Shown one piece after another: positions 18,101 through 27,138 of a stretch of DNA of 64,000 bases. Each line of letters starts with the position of its first letter. Position 1 is the first letter of the stretch. A program made the position numbers and the translations under genes. The stretch lies in assembly GCF_004088395.1 (NCBI RefSeq), contig NZ_CP035107.1, positions 2,185,001 through 2,249,000 of the forward strand, in the 5' to 3' direction. The notes beneath the pieces are model-generated. The model was not told the DNA's origin, searched no databases, and saw only the letters and a list, made by a program, of their open reading frames with translations. The stretch is from Ornithobacterium rhinotracheale (GTDB lineage Bacteria > Bacteroidota > Bacteroidia > Flavobacteriales > Weeksellaceae).

Positions 18101-18277
18101 TCCATTCTCATCGGTATAAACTCCCTTGTCGCTTCCTTCTACATAGACATATGCATCTTGTATTGGGAAGCCATTTGAGTCTAACACTCTACCTGCTATT
18201 GGTTTTTGCTGACCATACGCATAGAATGATAAGCAGAAAGCACCAATGGCGAATAATCTTGTTAAATTTCTCCTCAT
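15200..18277 (-). CDS. SusC/RagA family TonB-linked outer membrane protein
   Basis: TonB-dependent transporter of 1025 residues. Order: signal peptide ending YAYGQQ, carboxypeptidase-regulatory-like domain (IAGRVLDSNGFPIQDAYVYV), TonB-box-like segment (LVAVGYGNQTEKDVTGAI), plug domain with the SusC signature (SVLKDAASAAIYGSRASNG), then the barrel ending NVGLSVKF. It is the first gene of a two-gene operon with the SusD-like lipoprotein, 18 bp apart. It forms the barrel of a SusCD complex for import of a large substrate, powered by TonB-ExbBD. Confidence 0.95.
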   Translation of the reverse strand: MRRNLTRLFAIGAFCLSFYAYGQQKPIAGRVLDSNGFPIQDAYVYVEGSDKGVYTDENGNYTIEAKDGDVLGVEFIGFDTKNIKVGDGASYDVKLEKGGEINLKSLVAVGYGNQTEKDVTGAITSVKPEELENKSVASITQALQGKSPGLQIVNSSGRAGDQTQISIRGNGSLMASNNVLYVIDGVPQESMGSLSNEDIKSISVLKDAASAAIYGSRASNGVILIETKKGGYGEKTTVRLNVSRGFSKPVKVYDLLNAAQYKQIHDVSRENYMRDIADGKMNGPKDAGILTPMGDSPYDTDWLKYIVRDVASLENYSLSIGGGGMTTRSYFSASYFKQEGLIKEDNYEKSRLRLNVEQKITDFLSMGVNSYFSYTMAKTYADGNSTYNPWTMAIKAPPTAPAYKDGKIYKGTFKNPLWAFERDEVSHWQKLGGQFYFDVEPLKDLKWRSTYSGSIDNGRINRYDAPSTRRGQNGDGKPTGYGYYETNNNRNYQFENTLTWNKSFFNKNLKMNLLAGHTYQHWDYEDAYVQGEKFSSDDLKWLVSAGEINKGRSYILSIGLESVFTRMQLNWKDKYLFMASVRRDGSTKFSDGNKWGTFPAASLGWVVSEEDFLKGNASINLLKLRASYGLTGNQSGISYAVGQKLLTGGENYDQEPGLASVDIYNPDLKWETGYSSNIGLDLKLWKRFNLSVDVYSKITKDLLNRVSVEWETGFKTMLKNAGEINNKGFEVNASVDIIKKQDLKWNLATNFSYNENKIKNLGMDRNYYTTGFVSIVKEGESLGAFYLLENLGIAQQEYTYRDAQGNVTHTVQPGDVIYKDQNGDGVINDDDRIVYTGGIAPVYGGVSTSLSYKGFDLSISGQYSINKKIYAMYREDLLNGGAIGYPAFSDNMVTDALDYWSVNNTNASQPRPHMAAQISSWNNQISSRFLDKADYFRISDITLGFDLKSIKSLNLGLVEGLKVYVQARNPFTFTSYKGLDPEGQYVDQRVSNNQNESDGAKIRSGVDNGVVPNMKSINVGLSVKF

Positions 18278-18731
18278 GTGTTAATTGATTTTTTTAATGA
18301 TGGCTAAAATAGTATTTTTCAATTAAGTTTACACAATTAGTTTGCCTAATTAACCTTTTGAGCGAATTTAACATTTTAAAAAAAATTCAATTATACGCGA
18401 TTTTTTATAAATATTTTTTATAGTTTTAATTCAGATTTAAACAATATTAATAAATCTTTAAAATATGGCTTTATTTAGACCCATTCTATATTGCAACAAA
18501 AATCATATAAAATTAATTTTTTTCTATTGAAAAGCTTCCCGCTAGCATAAAATCCGTTTTAAATTAAAGATACTGCTTTTTCTTTCCTTAGGATATTGTG
18601 TTTTTTACGCTTCCCCTTGATTTTCAGCTTATTTTTATCGTATAAAATTGAAAACTTCGCAAAAAAGCGGCTTTGTCTAATGACAAAGCCGCTTATATAT
18701 TTAGCTCGGGTAGATCTCAATGTGAAAAATT
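18278..18731. other. Gene-free stretch between susC and infB
   Basis: 454 bp, very AT-rich near susC. It must hold the susC promoter; near 18310 on the minus strand there is TATTTTAG, one mismatch from TAnnTTTG, about 35 bp before the ATG. The infB terminator lies at 18661-18694. I see no ORF, RNA gene or repeat in the rest. Confidence 0.6.
18661..18694 (-). terminator. Terminator of the rimP-nusA-infB operon
   Basis: Perfect 13-bp stem (18665-18677 with 18682-18694, AAGCGGCTTTGTC and complement) and TAAT/ATTA loop, followed on the minus strand by a T run. It begins 38 bp after the infB stop. Confidence 0.92.
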
Positions 18732-21560
18732 TTATTTTAATTTCTTCTTCACTTCATTGATTACATACACCTCAATAACATCACCTTCGTGAATATCATT
18801 ATAGTTTTTAATATTCAATCCACATTCGTAACCTTTGGTTACTTCTTTCACATCATCTTTATAGCGTTTTAAGCTGGCGAGCTCTCCGGTGTGTACTACA
18901 ACTCCGTCGCGAATGATTCGCACGCTAGAGTTTCTCGTGATCTTACCGTCCAACACCATACACCCTGCAATGGTTCCCACTTTAGAGATCTTGAATGTCT
19001 GACGGATTTCTACATTACCTATGACTTCTTCTTTCAACTCTGGAGAAAGCATACCTTCCATAGCTTCTTTCACTTCGTTGATGGCATCGTAGATGATTGA
19101 ATAAGTTCTGATTTCTACCTCTTCTTTCTCTGCAATATTTCTTGCGGAAGCATTTGGCCTTACATTAAATCCAATAATTACCGCATCTGATGCTGATGCC
19201 AGTAATACATCTGATTCTGTAATTTGTCCCACACCTTTGTGCAAGATGTTTACATGGATTTCGTCGGTAGAAAGTTTTTGCAATGAATCGGTAAGGGCTT
19301 CTACAGATCCATCCACATCTCCTTTCAATACGATGTTAAGCTCTTGGAAGTCTCCCAATGCGATTCTTCGTCCAATCTCATCAAGGGTAATGTGTTTTTG
19401 AGTTCTGATGGTTTGCTCACGCTGCAATTGCTCACGCTTGCTTGCTAATTGTTTAGCTTCTCTTTCATCCTCAAACACACGGAATTTATCTCCCGCGGTA
19501 GGTGCTCCGTCCAGTCCTAAAATGGTAACTGGTGTTGATGGTCCAGCCTCTTTTACATTAGTTCCACGCTCGTTGAGCATTGCTCTTACTTTTCCGTGGT
19601 TACTACCTGCTAGTACATAATCTCCTACACGCAAAGTACCGTTTTGTACTACAATGGTAGATACATATCCTCTACCTTTATCCAAGGCAGCTTCTACTAC
19701 GGTTCCACTTGCTTCACGGTTTGGATTGGCTTTCAATTCGAGCATTTCGGCTTCTAGAAGTACTTTTTCAAGTAATTCTTCTACATTTTGTCCTGTTTTT
19801 GCTGAAATGTCTTGTGATTGAATTTGCCCTCCCCAATCTTCTACCAATAAATTCATATTGGCTAATTGTTCTTTTACTTTATCTGGGTTAGCCGTTGGCT
19901 TATCAATTTTGTTGATTGCAAAAATCATAGGTACTCCCGCTGCTTGTGCGTGGCTTATGGCTTCCTCTGTCTGTGGCATGATTTGATCATCTGCTGCAAT
20001 TACGATAATCGCAATATCGGTGATTTGAGCACCACGGGCACGCATTGCGGTAAACGCCTCGTGGCCTGGGGTGTCCAAAAATGTGATTTTTTTACCGTTT
20101 TCAAGTTGCACTGCATAAGCCCCGATGTGCTGAGTGATCCCTCCTGATTCTCCAGCAATTACATTCTCTTCACGAATGTAGTCTAGCAACGATGTTTTAC
20201 CATGGTCCACATGTCCCATAACTGTTACGATTGGGGCACGCACTTGTAAATCTTCTTCGTTATCTTCTTCTATATCTACGATAGCCTCTTCTATCTCGGC
20301 ATCAGTAAAGTTTACATCAAAACCAAATTCGTCTGCTACTAATTCTATCGTATTGGCATCTAGACGCTGGTTCATCGTTACCATAACTCCTAGCGACATA
20401 CATGCCGAAATGATATCCATTACGGAGACATCCATAAGAGAGGCGATTTCGCTTACGGAAACGAACTCTGTAACATTAAGCACTTTGTCTTCTGCCTGTT
20501 GTTGTAGTTCTTGTTCCTCTTGCTCTCTACGGAATTTTCTTTTCTCTCTACGGTGTTTAGCTCCTTTATTGGTTTTCTTATTCCCCTTGTTGGTTAGTTT
20601 TTCAAGGGTTTCTTTGATTTGCTTTTGTACTTCTTCTTCAGTCAGTTCAGAAACATCTTTTTTAGCTGGTTTCTTACCTCTGCGGTTTCCACCTCCTTTG
20701 TTATTGTTTCCTCCTGCTGTAGCAGTTTCTGGTTTTGCGTTTTTACGAATTCTTTTTCGTTTGCGCTTAGCTCCTTTATCTCCGTCGCCTTTCTTCTCTT
20801 TTTTCTTTTTATCTTCAAAAACAGAGAGGTCTATTTTTCCTACTTTAGTGATTCCTTCTAGTTTTTTATACTTAGTTTCAATCACTTGAGGTTCTTCTTG
20901 TGCAGGTGTTGCAGGGACTTCTGGCTGGGGTTGTTTTTCCTCTTTGGCAGGCTCTGCTTTTGGTTGCTGCACTTTTGGCGTTTCAGGTTTAGCTTCTTCT
21001 TTTGCTTTAGGCTTTGATTTTTCTGCTTTTTTAGATTTTTCTGTTTTTGGAGAGAGGTCTATTTTACCCAAAGTCTTGATGCCAGAAAGTTTCTTTCTTC
21101 CAAAAAGGGTTTTATCTTCTGTAGCTTCTTCTTTCGCAGCTTCTTCTTCGCGTTTCTTGGTTTCTTCCAAGGCTTTTTGTTCCTCTTCTTGCTGTGCCTT
21201 GATGCGTGCTCGCTTTTCTGCTTCCTCGTGTGCTTTTCTCTCCGCCTCTTCTTTTTCTTTTTTGAGCTTTTCTGCCTCTTTTTTTCTTAGCTCTTCTCGT
21301 TTTTTCTCTTCTTGTAGGCGTAGCTCTCTTTCTTTTTGCTCTTGGCGTCGTAGTTTATTGATGTCTACTTCCTCAGCGGCTTCTTTGAGCTTGCGGTCTG
21401 CTTGGAATTGTTTCACCAAGACATCATAAATATCCTGTTCTATTTTGGTGTTAAGATTTCGCTCGATTTCAATGCCTTTGGAGGCGAGGAAATCGGCTGC
21501 TATGTTAACAGTGATATTTAGTTCTTTGATAACTTTATTTAGTCTGTAAGATTTGGGCAT
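18732..21560 (-). CDS. infB: Translation initiation factor IF-2
   Basis: 942 residues. The N-terminal IF2_N-like unit ([19 protein letters not shown]) is followed by a long, highly charged Lys/Glu/Ala/Pro-rich linker (about residues 75-345), then a second IF2_N-like helical segment and the GTPase domain with G1 [10 protein letters not shown]3 DTPGHEAF and G4 NKIDKP. Domains C1 and C2 complete the protein, C2 binding fMet-tRNA. It delivers initiator tRNA to the 30S subunit. It is the last gene of rimP-nusA-infB, 85 bp after nusA. The complementary strand carries long open frames in the repetitive linker, which are artefacts of composition. Confidence 0.97.
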   Translation of the reverse strand: MPKSYRLNKVIKELNITVNIAADFLASKGIEIERNLNTKIEQDIYDVLVKQFQADRKLKEAAEEVDINKLRRQEQKERELRLQEEKKREELRKKEAEKLKKEKEEAERKAHEEAEKRARIKAQQEEEQKALEETKKREEEAAKEEATEDKTLFGRKKLSGIKTLGKIDLSPKTEKSKKAEKSKPKAKEEAKPETPKVQQPKAEPAKEEKQPQPEVPATPAQEEPQVIETKYKKLEGITKVGKIDLSVFEDKKKKEKKGDGDKGAKRKRKRIRKNAKPETATAGGNNNKGGGNRRGKKPAKKDVSELTEEEVQKQIKETLEKLTNKGNKKTNKGAKHRREKRKFRREQEEQELQQQAEDKVLNVTEFVSVSEIASLMDVSVMDIISACMSLGVMVTMNQRLDANTIELVADEFGFDVNFTDAEIEEAIVDIEEDNEEDLQVRAPIVTVMGHVDHGKTSLLDYIREENVIAGESGGITQHIGAYAVQLENGKKITFLDTPGHEAFTAMRARGAQITDIAIIVIAADDQIMPQTEEAISHAQAAGVPMIFAINKIDKPTANPDKVKEQLANMNLLVEDWGGQIQSQDISAKTGQNVEELLEKVLLEAEMLELKANPNREASGTVVEAALDKGRGYVSTIVVQNGTLRVGDYVLAGSNHGKVRAMLNERGTNVKEAGPSTPVTILGLDGAPTAGDKFRVFEDEREAKQLASKREQLQREQTIRTQKHITLDEIGRRIALGDFQELNIVLKGDVDGSVEALTDSLQKLSTDEIHVNILHKGVGQITESDVLLASASDAVIIGFNVRPNASARNIAEKEEVEIRTYSIIYDAINEVKEAMEGMLSPELKEEVIGNVEIRQTFKISKVGTIAGCMVLDGKITRNSSVRIIRDGVVVHTGELASLKRYKDDVKEVTKGYECGLNIKNYNDIHEGDVIEVYVINEVKKKLK

Positions 21561-21645
21561 ATATGCGCTTTATTTCTTATTTGTGTGCAAATTTAGTAAT
21601 TAGTTTGCACTTAATGTTTACTTTTCGTTACTTTTAATATGATTA

Positions 21646-22884
21646 TCAGTCCTTAAATTCTTCTTTAAGTATCTCGATAACGTGCAAAATGGTTTCTTCT
21701 TCTAGGTCTACGTGCTCCACGAGGTCGCTAATATCTTGTTCTAGTATGCTTTTGGCGGTATCTAGTCCAATTTTCTTAAACTCATCGATGATGTATTGCT
21801 CGATTTCATCATTAAATTCAGTGAGCTCCACATCTTCGTCCTGCAATCCATCGCGGAATACATCGATTTCCATATCAATGATTTTGGAGGCTAGGCGTAC
21901 ATTTACACCTCTGGCGCCGATGGCTTTGGAGACTTCCTCTGCCTCTACATACACAGAAACTCTGTTTTTATCTTGGTCTATCTCTACGCGGTTCACTTGG
22001 GCTGGCGCGAGGGCTCTTTGCACCATAAGTTCAGGGTTAGAGGTGTAGTTGATTACATCGATATTCTCATTTCTCAATTCTCTAACAATGGTGTGGATTC
22101 TAGAGCCTCTCATACCCACACAAGCGCCCACAGGGTCGATTCTATCATCATAAGATTCCACGGCTACCTTTGCCTTGTCGCCTGGCTCTCTGGCTACTCT
22201 TTTGATGGTGATAAGGCCATCAAAGATTTCAGGGATTTCTTGTTCAAAGAGCCTTTCCATAAAGGCGTTGTCCGTTCTTGAAATGATGACTTGGGGCTTG
22301 TTTCCTCTCAGGACTACTTCGTGCACCACGGCGCGGATAGTTTCCCCTTTTTTAAAGAAATCAGATGGGATTTGCTGGTCTTTGGGCAAAATCATTTCAT
22401 TTTGCTCATCATCTACAATGATTACGTGGCGCCCTTTGCGAATGTGGTGTACCTCACCACTCACGATTTCGCCTTCTAAGTCTTTAAATTTTTCGTAAAT
22501 ATTTGCATTATCATGCTCTATGATTTTGCTTTTTATATGCTGGCTCAGGGTGAGGATTTCGCGGCGCCCTAGGTCTTCGATAAAGATTTCTTCGGATACC
22601 TCTTCGCCCACTTCGTAATCGAGAGCAATTTTTTTAGCATCAGAGAGTGTAATCTCGGCATTTTCATCTTCCAATTCATCGTCTTCTACCACCACGCGGT
22701 TGTGATAAATCTGCAAACCTCCTTTGTCTGGGTTTACGATGATGTCAAAATTCTCATCAGACCCGTATTTTTTTCTCAAAACGAGCCTTAACGAGTCTAC
22801 GATAATTGCCATAAGGGTTTCCTTATTGATGTTTTTAACATCTTTGAACTCAGCAAAAGATTCTATAAGAGCTTGGTTGTTCAT
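21646..22884 (-). CDS. nusA: Transcription termination/antitermination factor NusA
   Basis: 412 residues: N-terminal RNA polymerase-binding domain (1-125), S1 domain (near 135-200, GEIVSGEVHHIRKGRHVIIV), then KH1 and KH2 (DPVGACVGMRGSRIHTIVREL and SKAIGARGVNVRLASKI). As in most Bacteroidota it lacks the two C-terminal acidic repeats of E. coli NusA, so it is shorter. NusA modulates pausing, hairpin termination and rRNA antitermination. It lies 19 bp after rimP. An attenuator-like hairpin in the operon leader would be a natural target for feedback by NusA itself. Confidence 0.97.
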   Translation of the reverse strand: MNNQALIESFAEFKDVKNINKETLMAIIVDSLRLVLRKKYGSDENFDIIVNPDKGGLQIYHNRVVVEDDELEDENAEITLSDAKKIALDYEVGEEVSEEIFIEDLGRREILTLSQHIKSKIIEHDNANIYEKFKDLEGEIVSGEVHHIRKGRHVIIVDDEQNEMILPKDQQIPSDFFKKGETIRAVVHEVVLRGNKPQVIISRTDNAFMERLFEQEIPEIFDGLITIKRVAREPGDKAKVAVESYDDRIDPVGACVGMRGSRIHTIVRELRNENIDVINYTSNPELMVQRALAPAQVNRVEIDQDKNRVSVYVEAEEVSKAIGARGVNVRLASKIIDMEIDVFRDGLQDEDVELTEFNDEIEQYIIDEFKKIGLDTAKSILEQDISDLVEHVDLEEETILHVIEILKEEFKD

Positions 22885-22903
22885 TATATATGGTATGTTT
22901 TTT

Positions 22904-23365
22904 TTAAATTTCTATTTGTACGACTGCTTTTTTTATTTCCTCAAAAGGGATTTTTTCTAGTTTTTCCACGGTATGTTTGCCCTTGCCCACGGGTTTTTTC
23001 TCGCGCTCTTTCCACACGAGGCTAATGCCGTCTTCGGCCACACTTTCTAGGCGAGCCTTTATTTCGCCTTGGTTTTCGGTTTTTACTTTAAGTATTCTGC
23101 CAATGTTTTTTCTGAATTGCCTTGGGCTTTGTAGTGGGTAATCAATGCCTGGGGAGGATACCGTAAGGGCAAAGTCCTCCGCCTCGCGGTCGAGATTATG
23201 CTCTATATGGCGGCTAATGCGCACTACTTCTTCCATAGGCAAGCCCTCGTCGCCATCTACCAGCACTTGGATTTGGTTTTGGGCGTCTATATTCCAGCTG
23301 ATGAGGAATAAGGCGGGGTTTTCCGCTATGGCCTCGGTGATTAGTTTTTCTACTTTTTCTTTCAT
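22904..23365 (-). CDS. rimP: Ribosome maturation factor RimP
   Basis: 153 residues; assists 30S subunit assembly. The N-terminal alpha/beta domain has the usual pattern including LPMEEVVRISRHIEHNLD and the conserved FALTVSSPGIDYPLQ, and the C-terminal part is a small SH3-like barrel. First gene of rimP-nusA-infB. Its ATG lies about 15 bp after an attenuator-like hairpin and about 70 bp after a strong consensus promoter. Confidence 0.93.
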   Translation of the reverse strand: MKEKVEKLITEAIAENPALFLISWNIDAQNQIQVLVDGDEGLPMEEVVRISRHIEHNLDREAEDFALTVSSPGIDYPLQSPRQFRKNIGRILKVKTENQGEIKARLESVAEDGISLVWKEREKKPVGKGKHTVEKLEKIPFEEIKKAVVQIEI

Positions 23366-23375
23366 AATTTAGTAC

Positions 23376-23406
23376 AAAAAAAGAGCTTCTGTGATAGATG
23401 CTCTTT
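23376..23406 (-). promoter_or_regulatory. Terminator-like hairpin in the rimP leader (possible attenuator)
   Basis: On the minus strand AAAGAGC pairs with GCTCTTT (23400-23406 with 23380-23386). An inner TCT/AGA pairing lies beyond an A.A mismatch, with loop ATCAC, and a run of seven Ts follows. It lies between the promoter at 23432-23463 and the rimP ATG (23365), so a transcript must pass it to express rimP-nusA-infB. Confidence 0.6.
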
Positions 23407-23431
23407 GGTATTTTCTTCCCTAAAAACGGGA

Positions 23432-23463
23432 CAAAGGTATAAAATGTTTTTGTAATCAGCAAA
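23432..23463 (-). promoter_or_regulatory. Promoter of rimP-nusA-infB
   Basis: On the minus strand TTTG (23460-23463), 20 bp, TACCTTTG (23432-23439), one of the best matches to the Bacteroidota promoter in the window. Predicted leader about 60 nt. Confidence 0.75.
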
Positions 23464-23482
23464 TTGTGGTTTAATTTCTTGA

Positions 23483-23518
23483 TGAAAAACCACCCCAAAA
23501 AAAAGATTCTGGGGTGGA
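23483..23518 (-). terminator. Terminator after the secreted protein gene
   Basis: On the minus strand CCACCCCA ... TGGGGTGG with a loop of about 12 nt, then TTTTT. It separates the 23573-24331 gene from the rimP promoter. Confidence 0.7.
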
Positions 23519-23572
23519 CACAAAACTAATAGTGTGAAGAGGTTTCTCCTCGCTCACATAAAGAAGTACTTT

Positions 23573-24331
23573 TTAAAGTACTGTTTGTTCTACGCAGAGG
23601 TTGGCTGTTTTTACTTTGTCTTGATTTGAGGTAGTTAAATCAACAAAGAATGTTTGTGCCGTGTAGCCAATGGCGATTGTAATTCTTGCGGCTTTACTGG
23701 TGAGGTAAGAAATATCGGCCAATCTCTTGTCTTCCCCTGTGAATTTTATATCATTGGTAATTAAGTTATCTCCCCCGAGACCTCCTTCTGTGGCGCCTCC
23801 GTTAAATACCCAGCTAAGTTTGGCTCTTCTATCCTCGTTGGCATATTGCGGAGTTCTTTTTATATCAACTCTCACTTTGCCTGCGTTATGCTCTCGTAGG
23901 GAGAATACATAGCCCGCTTGGTCAAAGGTCATTGTGGCATAGGTGTAGCCGCTTGATTGCCCCATAGTAGCCTTCACGCATCTTCTTACGGGGGTGTATA
24001 CCGTTGTTCCATTGATGTTTTCAGCGGTGATGTTGTTCATAGAGCTAGGGAGGGCATCAATAGCTCCCACCACGCCATTTTTATCCACCACGAGGGTTTT
24101 GATGGCGTTAAAAGTCTGGTTTTTGCTTCCAGCATCATTTCCCTCTGGGGTGGTTCTGATGGCATTTTGAGCGCCATTAGCGGGTAATTCCGTAACGCGC
24201 AGGCTTCCCTCCACATGTAGGCTTTCTGTGGGCGTTTCTGTGTTTACGCCCACATGGCCCTTTTGTTGCGCATAGATTAGGGCGCTTCCACTTAAAAGTA
24301 AACTTAATAAAGTAAATCGTAAATTCATCAT
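23573..24331 (-). CDS. Secreted hypothetical protein with tail-fibre-like N-terminal repeat
   Basis: 252 residues with a signal peptide (cleavage near IYAQQKG). The mature start HVGVNTETPTESLHVEGSLRV follows the G-V-x-T-x-x-P-x-x-x-L-x-V-x-G pattern of flavobacterial surface proteins and phage-fibre-like domains, often trimeric. The rest is beta-rich, with a single disulfide possibility (Cys in RRCVKAT and NLCVEQ near the end). There are tandem ATGs at 24331 and 24328. It is divergent from an XRE regulator gene with 119 bp between, and has its own -7 box. Function unknown. Confidence 0.6.
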   Translation of the reverse strand: MMNLRFTLLSLLLSGSALIYAQQKGHVGVNTETPTESLHVEGSLRVTELPANGAQNAIRTTPEGNDAGSKNQTFNAIKTLVVDKNGVVGAIDALPSSMNNITAENINGTTVYTPVRRCVKATMGQSSGYTYATMTFDQAGYVFSLREHNAGKVRVDIKRTPQYANEDRRAKLSWVFNGGATEGGLGGDNLITNDIKFTGEDKRLADISYLTSKAARITIAIGYTAQTFFVDLTTSNQDKVKTANLCVEQTVL

Positions 24332-24357
24332 ATTTTTAATTGTTTAAATTGATGGGG

Positions 24358-24365
24358 CAAAGATA
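24358..24365 (-). promoter_or_regulatory. -7 box for the secreted protein gene
   Basis: TATCTTTG on the minus strand, 26 bp before the ATG. No clear -33 element. Confidence 0.5.
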
Positions 24366-24421
24366 TGGGGGTGAATTTTACTTTTTAACACTTAAAAATT
24401 CATTTAAAGAATAAATTTTTC

Positions 24422-24429
24422 TAATTTTG
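24422..24429 (+). promoter_or_regulatory. -7 box for the XRE regulator gene
   Basis: TAATTTTG, 21 bp before the ATG at 24451. The TTG inside it is an in-frame alternative start codon, which I take to be part of the promoter and not a start. Confidence 0.5.
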
Positions 24430-24450
24430 AACTTTCAAAACAAAAATGTC

Positions 24451-24822
24451 ATGATAAAGAACCCTGAGTTTAAAATCAAGCAAATTCGCGAACTGAAAAA
24501 TCTATCGCAGGAGTATGTAGCAAGCGAGCTAGGTATCTCTACCAGAGCCTATTCCAAAATAGAAACAGGCGAAACACAGCTTAATATTAATCGCTTAAAT
24601 GAAATTAGCTCAATCTTAGAGGTAGACCCTATGGAAATTTTAGGATTTGATGAGAAGAAGATTTTCAATATCCATAATCATTCCACGGGCACTTGCTGGG
24701 GGGTGGATAAATATTCGCAGAATTTCCCTGAAAAATTAGTAGCGCAGTATGAGGAGACAATCCAATCCCTCAAAGAGCAAGTGCGCCTATTAAAGCAGCT
24801 TTTGGAGCATAAGCAGAATTAA
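24451..24822 (+). CDS. XRE-family transcriptional regulator with C-terminal coiled coil
   Basis: 123 residues. Residues 6-65 form a Cro/C1-type helix-turn-helix (IKQIRELKNLSQEYVASELG, then ISTRAYSKIETGETQ). A conserved-looking linker (FNIHNHSTGTCWGV) leads to a C-terminal leucine-rich helix (YEETIQSLKEQVRLLKQLLE) able to form a dimer coiled coil. There is no effector domain. It is divergent from the secreted protein gene, so that gene and itself are plausible targets. Small regulators of this form are common in Weeksellaceae. Confidence 0.85.
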   Translation: MIKNPEFKIKQIRELKNLSQEYVASELGISTRAYSKIETGETQLNINRLNEISSILEVDPMEILGFDEKKIFNIHNHSTGTCWGVDKYSQNFPEKLVAQYEETIQSLKEQVRLLKQLLEHKQN

Positions 24823-24826
24823 GCCC

Positions 24827-24856
24827 TTGCGCGCTAAAAATTAATATTTACCTTTG
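24827..24856 (+). promoter_or_regulatory. Promoter of folE
   Basis: TTG (24827-24829), 19 bp, TACCTTTG (24849-24856), 16 bp before the folE ATG. Confidence 0.7.
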
Positions 24857-24872
24857 TAGAAAAATTTAAATT

Positions 24873-25559
24873 ATGACAGAAAACAACCTAGATGAGTTGT
24901 ACGAAGATATGGGCGATGGGCATATTGCCGGCAATCACGAAACGCCCCTGAGGGCAGATGCCTTTGCAATACCAGAGGAGGAAAAAATAGCCTCGATTGA
25001 AGCCCATTTTCACCAAATTATGCAAACACTTGGGCTTGATATGACAGATGATAGCCTGAAAGGCACTCCGCGCCGCGTGGCCAAAATGTTTGTAAAAGAA
25101 ATCTTTGGCGGGCTAAATCCTGAGCGAAAACCCAAAATGTCCACCTTTGAAAACAAATACCAATACAACCAAATGTTGGTGGAAAAAGACATCGTAGTAT
25201 ACTCCACCTGCGAGCACCACTTCCTCCCCATCGTAGGGCGTGCACATGTGGCATATATCTCTAAAGGTCGCGTGGTGGGGCTCTCTAAAATCAACCGCAT
25301 AGTGGACTACTACGCCAAACGCCCACAAGTGCAAGAACGCCTAACTATGCAAATCGTGCGTGCGATGCAAGAAGCCCTTGGCACTAAAGATGTAGCCTGC
25401 GTGATAGATGCTAAACACCTATGTGTAAACTCCCGCGGAATACGCGATATAGAAAGCAGCACCGTAACGGCAGAGCTGGGCGGCGCCTTTAAAACCAACC
25501 CTACCACCCGCGCGGAATTCCTTAAATATATAGGAATGGAAACTAGATTTAATGTATAA
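24873..25559 (+). CDS. folE: GTP cyclohydrolase I
   Basis: 228 residues. It converts GTP to 7,8-dihydroneopterin triphosphate, the first step of folate and the substrate source for QueD. The zinc ligands are visible in STCEHHFLPIVG (Cys, His) and AKHLCVNSRGI (Cys), together with GLSKINRIVDYYAKRPQVQE and the terminal GAFKTNPTTRAEFL. The N-terminal 40 residues are acidic and variable, as is usual. It is followed 40 bp later by cysS on the same strand. Confidence 0.96.
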   Translation: MTENNLDELYEDMGDGHIAGNHETPLRADAFAIPEEEKIASIEAHFHQIMQTLGLDMTDDSLKGTPRRVAKMFVKEIFGGLNPERKPKMSTFENKYQYNQMLVEKDIVVYSTCEHHFLPIVGRAHVAYISKGRVVGLSKINRIVDYYAKRPQVQERLTMQIVRAMQEALGTKDVACVIDAKHLCVNSRGIRDIESSTVTAELGGAFKTNPTTRAEFLKYIGMETRFNV

Positions 25560-25599
25560 TTTAAAGCCTTTAACCTAAATAATTAAAACAAACCGACGA

Positions 25600-27075
25600 A
25601 TGGATCATAATTTAAAAATCTACAACTCTCACTCGGGCAAAAAAGAAAAATTCGTAAGCATCCACCCTAATTTCGTGGGCATGTATGTCTGCGGACCTAC
25701 GGTTTACTCAAGTGTTCACTTGGGAAATGTGCGAACTTTTATGTCCTTTGATGTAGTTTTTAGATACCTTCAGCACATTGGCTACAAAGTGCGCTATGTA
25801 CGCAATATTACCGATGTGGGGCACCTTGAAAACGATGCCGACGAGGGGGAAGATAAAATCTCTAAAAAAGCCCGTTTAGAACAGCTTGAACCGATGGAAA
25901 TCGTACAGCAATACACCACCGATTTCCACCGAGTGCTAGAAGAATTCAACAATCTACCGCCGAGCATTGAGCCCACGGCTACGGGGCATTTAATCGAGCA
26001 GATTGAAATTATAAAAAAAATTATAGACAAAGGCTTTGCCTATGAGAGCAAAGGCTCTGTGTACTTTGATGTTAAAAAATACAACGAAAGTCATTCTTAC
26101 GGAGAGCTCAGCAAAAGAGACATCGAAGAATTAATTTCAAATACGCGTGCCTTGGATGGGCAGTCAGAAAAAAAGAATCCGCAGGACTTTGCCCTCTGGA
26201 AAAAAGCCTCGCCAGAGCACATTATGCGCTGGCCCTCCCCTTGGAGCGAAGGCTTCCCAGGCTGGCACTTGGAGTGTACGGTAATGAGTACCAAGTATCT
26301 AGGCGATACCTTTGACATTCACGGAGGCGGAATGGACTTAAAATTCCCTCACCACGAGTGCGAAATTGCCCAAGCTAGGAGCGCCAATGATGGGCAAACG
26401 CCCGTGCACTACTGGATGCACGCCAATATGCTCACAATGAATGGGCAAAAAATGTCTAAATCCACAGGAAACACCATTTTGCCAGAAGAACTATTCTCTG
26501 GCGATAATCCATTTTTTGAAAAAGGGTTTCACCCGATGGTAGTGCGCTTCTTTATGCTACAAGCTCACTACCGCAGCGTGCTCGACCTCTCTAATGAGGC
26601 CATAATGGCAGCAGAAAAAGGCTTTTTGCGCTTAGTACAAGCCAATCAAGCCCTTGAACAATTGCCCGTGAACTCATCATCAAGCCTCAATATTGCGGAG
26701 TGGGTGGCGGAATCTTATGCCAAAATGGACGATGATTTCAATACGCCAATGCTCATTGCGCAGCTATTTGAGGCGGTGAAATTCATTAATTTAATAAAAG
26801 ATGGTAAAGAAACAATCACCCAAGCGAATAAGGATTTGCTAATCGAGAAGTTCCGTGCCTTTACGCAAGATGTCTTAGGGCTGAAGCTAGACGAGGTGCA
26901 AAATGATGAAACCGAACAGCTAGATACAGCAATGAAACTTTTAATTGATATCCGAAAAAAAGCACGCGAAAATAAAGACTGGGCAACTTCAGACCAAATT
27001 CGTGATGAATTGGCAGAAGGAGGCATTCAATTAAAAGACGGAAAAGACGGAACTACTTATACCATTAATAATTAA
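25600..27075 (+). CDS. cysS: Cysteine--tRNA ligase
   Basis: 491 residues, class I synthetase. Zinc-site cysteine in MYVCGPTVY, the HIGH-equivalent [10 protein letters not shown], further zinc ligands in HLECTVMS and HHECEIAQ, and KMSKSTGN. The C-terminal helical anticodon domain (DALR type) includes [17 protein letters not shown]. Normal length. Probably co-transcribed with folE; a terminator follows. Confidence 0.97.
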   Translation: MDHNLKIYNSHSGKKEKFVSIHPNFVGMYVCGPTVYSSVHLGNVRTFMSFDVVFRYLQHIGYKVRYVRNITDVGHLENDADEGEDKISKKARLEQLEPMEIVQQYTTDFHRVLEEFNNLPPSIEPTATGHLIEQIEIIKKIIDKGFAYESKGSVYFDVKKYNESHSYGELSKRDIEELISNTRALDGQSEKKNPQDFALWKKASPEHIMRWPSPWSEGFPGWHLECTVMSTKYLGDTFDIHGGGMDLKFPHHECEIAQARSANDGQTPVHYWMHANMLTMNGQKMSKSTGNTILPEELFSGDNPFFEKGFHPMVVRFFMLQAHYRSVLDLSNEAIMAAEKGFLRLVQANQALEQLPVNSSSSLNIAEWVAESYAKMDDDFNTPMLIAQLFEAVKFINLIKDGKETITQANKDLLIEKFRAFTQDVLGLKLDEVQNDETEQLDTAMKLLIDIRKKARENKDWATSDQIRDELAEGGIQLKDGKDGTTYTINN

Positions 27076-27085
27076 TGTAAAACTT

Positions 27086-27121
27086 AAAACCCTACCACGG
27101 AAAAATCTTGGTGGGGTTTTT
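27086..27121 (+). terminator. Terminator after cysS
   Basis: Stem AAAACCCTACCA (27086-27097) with TGGTGGGGTTTT (27109-27120), one mismatch pair, then a T. Confidence 0.85.
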
Positions 27122-27138
27122 AAATTCCCTCTCCTTTT

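Noticed and set aside
20353-20889. Long plus-strand open frame opposite infB
   Set aside because: Antisense to the charged linker of IF-2; low-complexity composition keeps several frames open. No protein motif.
21646-23365. Several plus-strand frames opposite nusA and rimP
   Set aside because: Antisense shadows of well-recognised genes.
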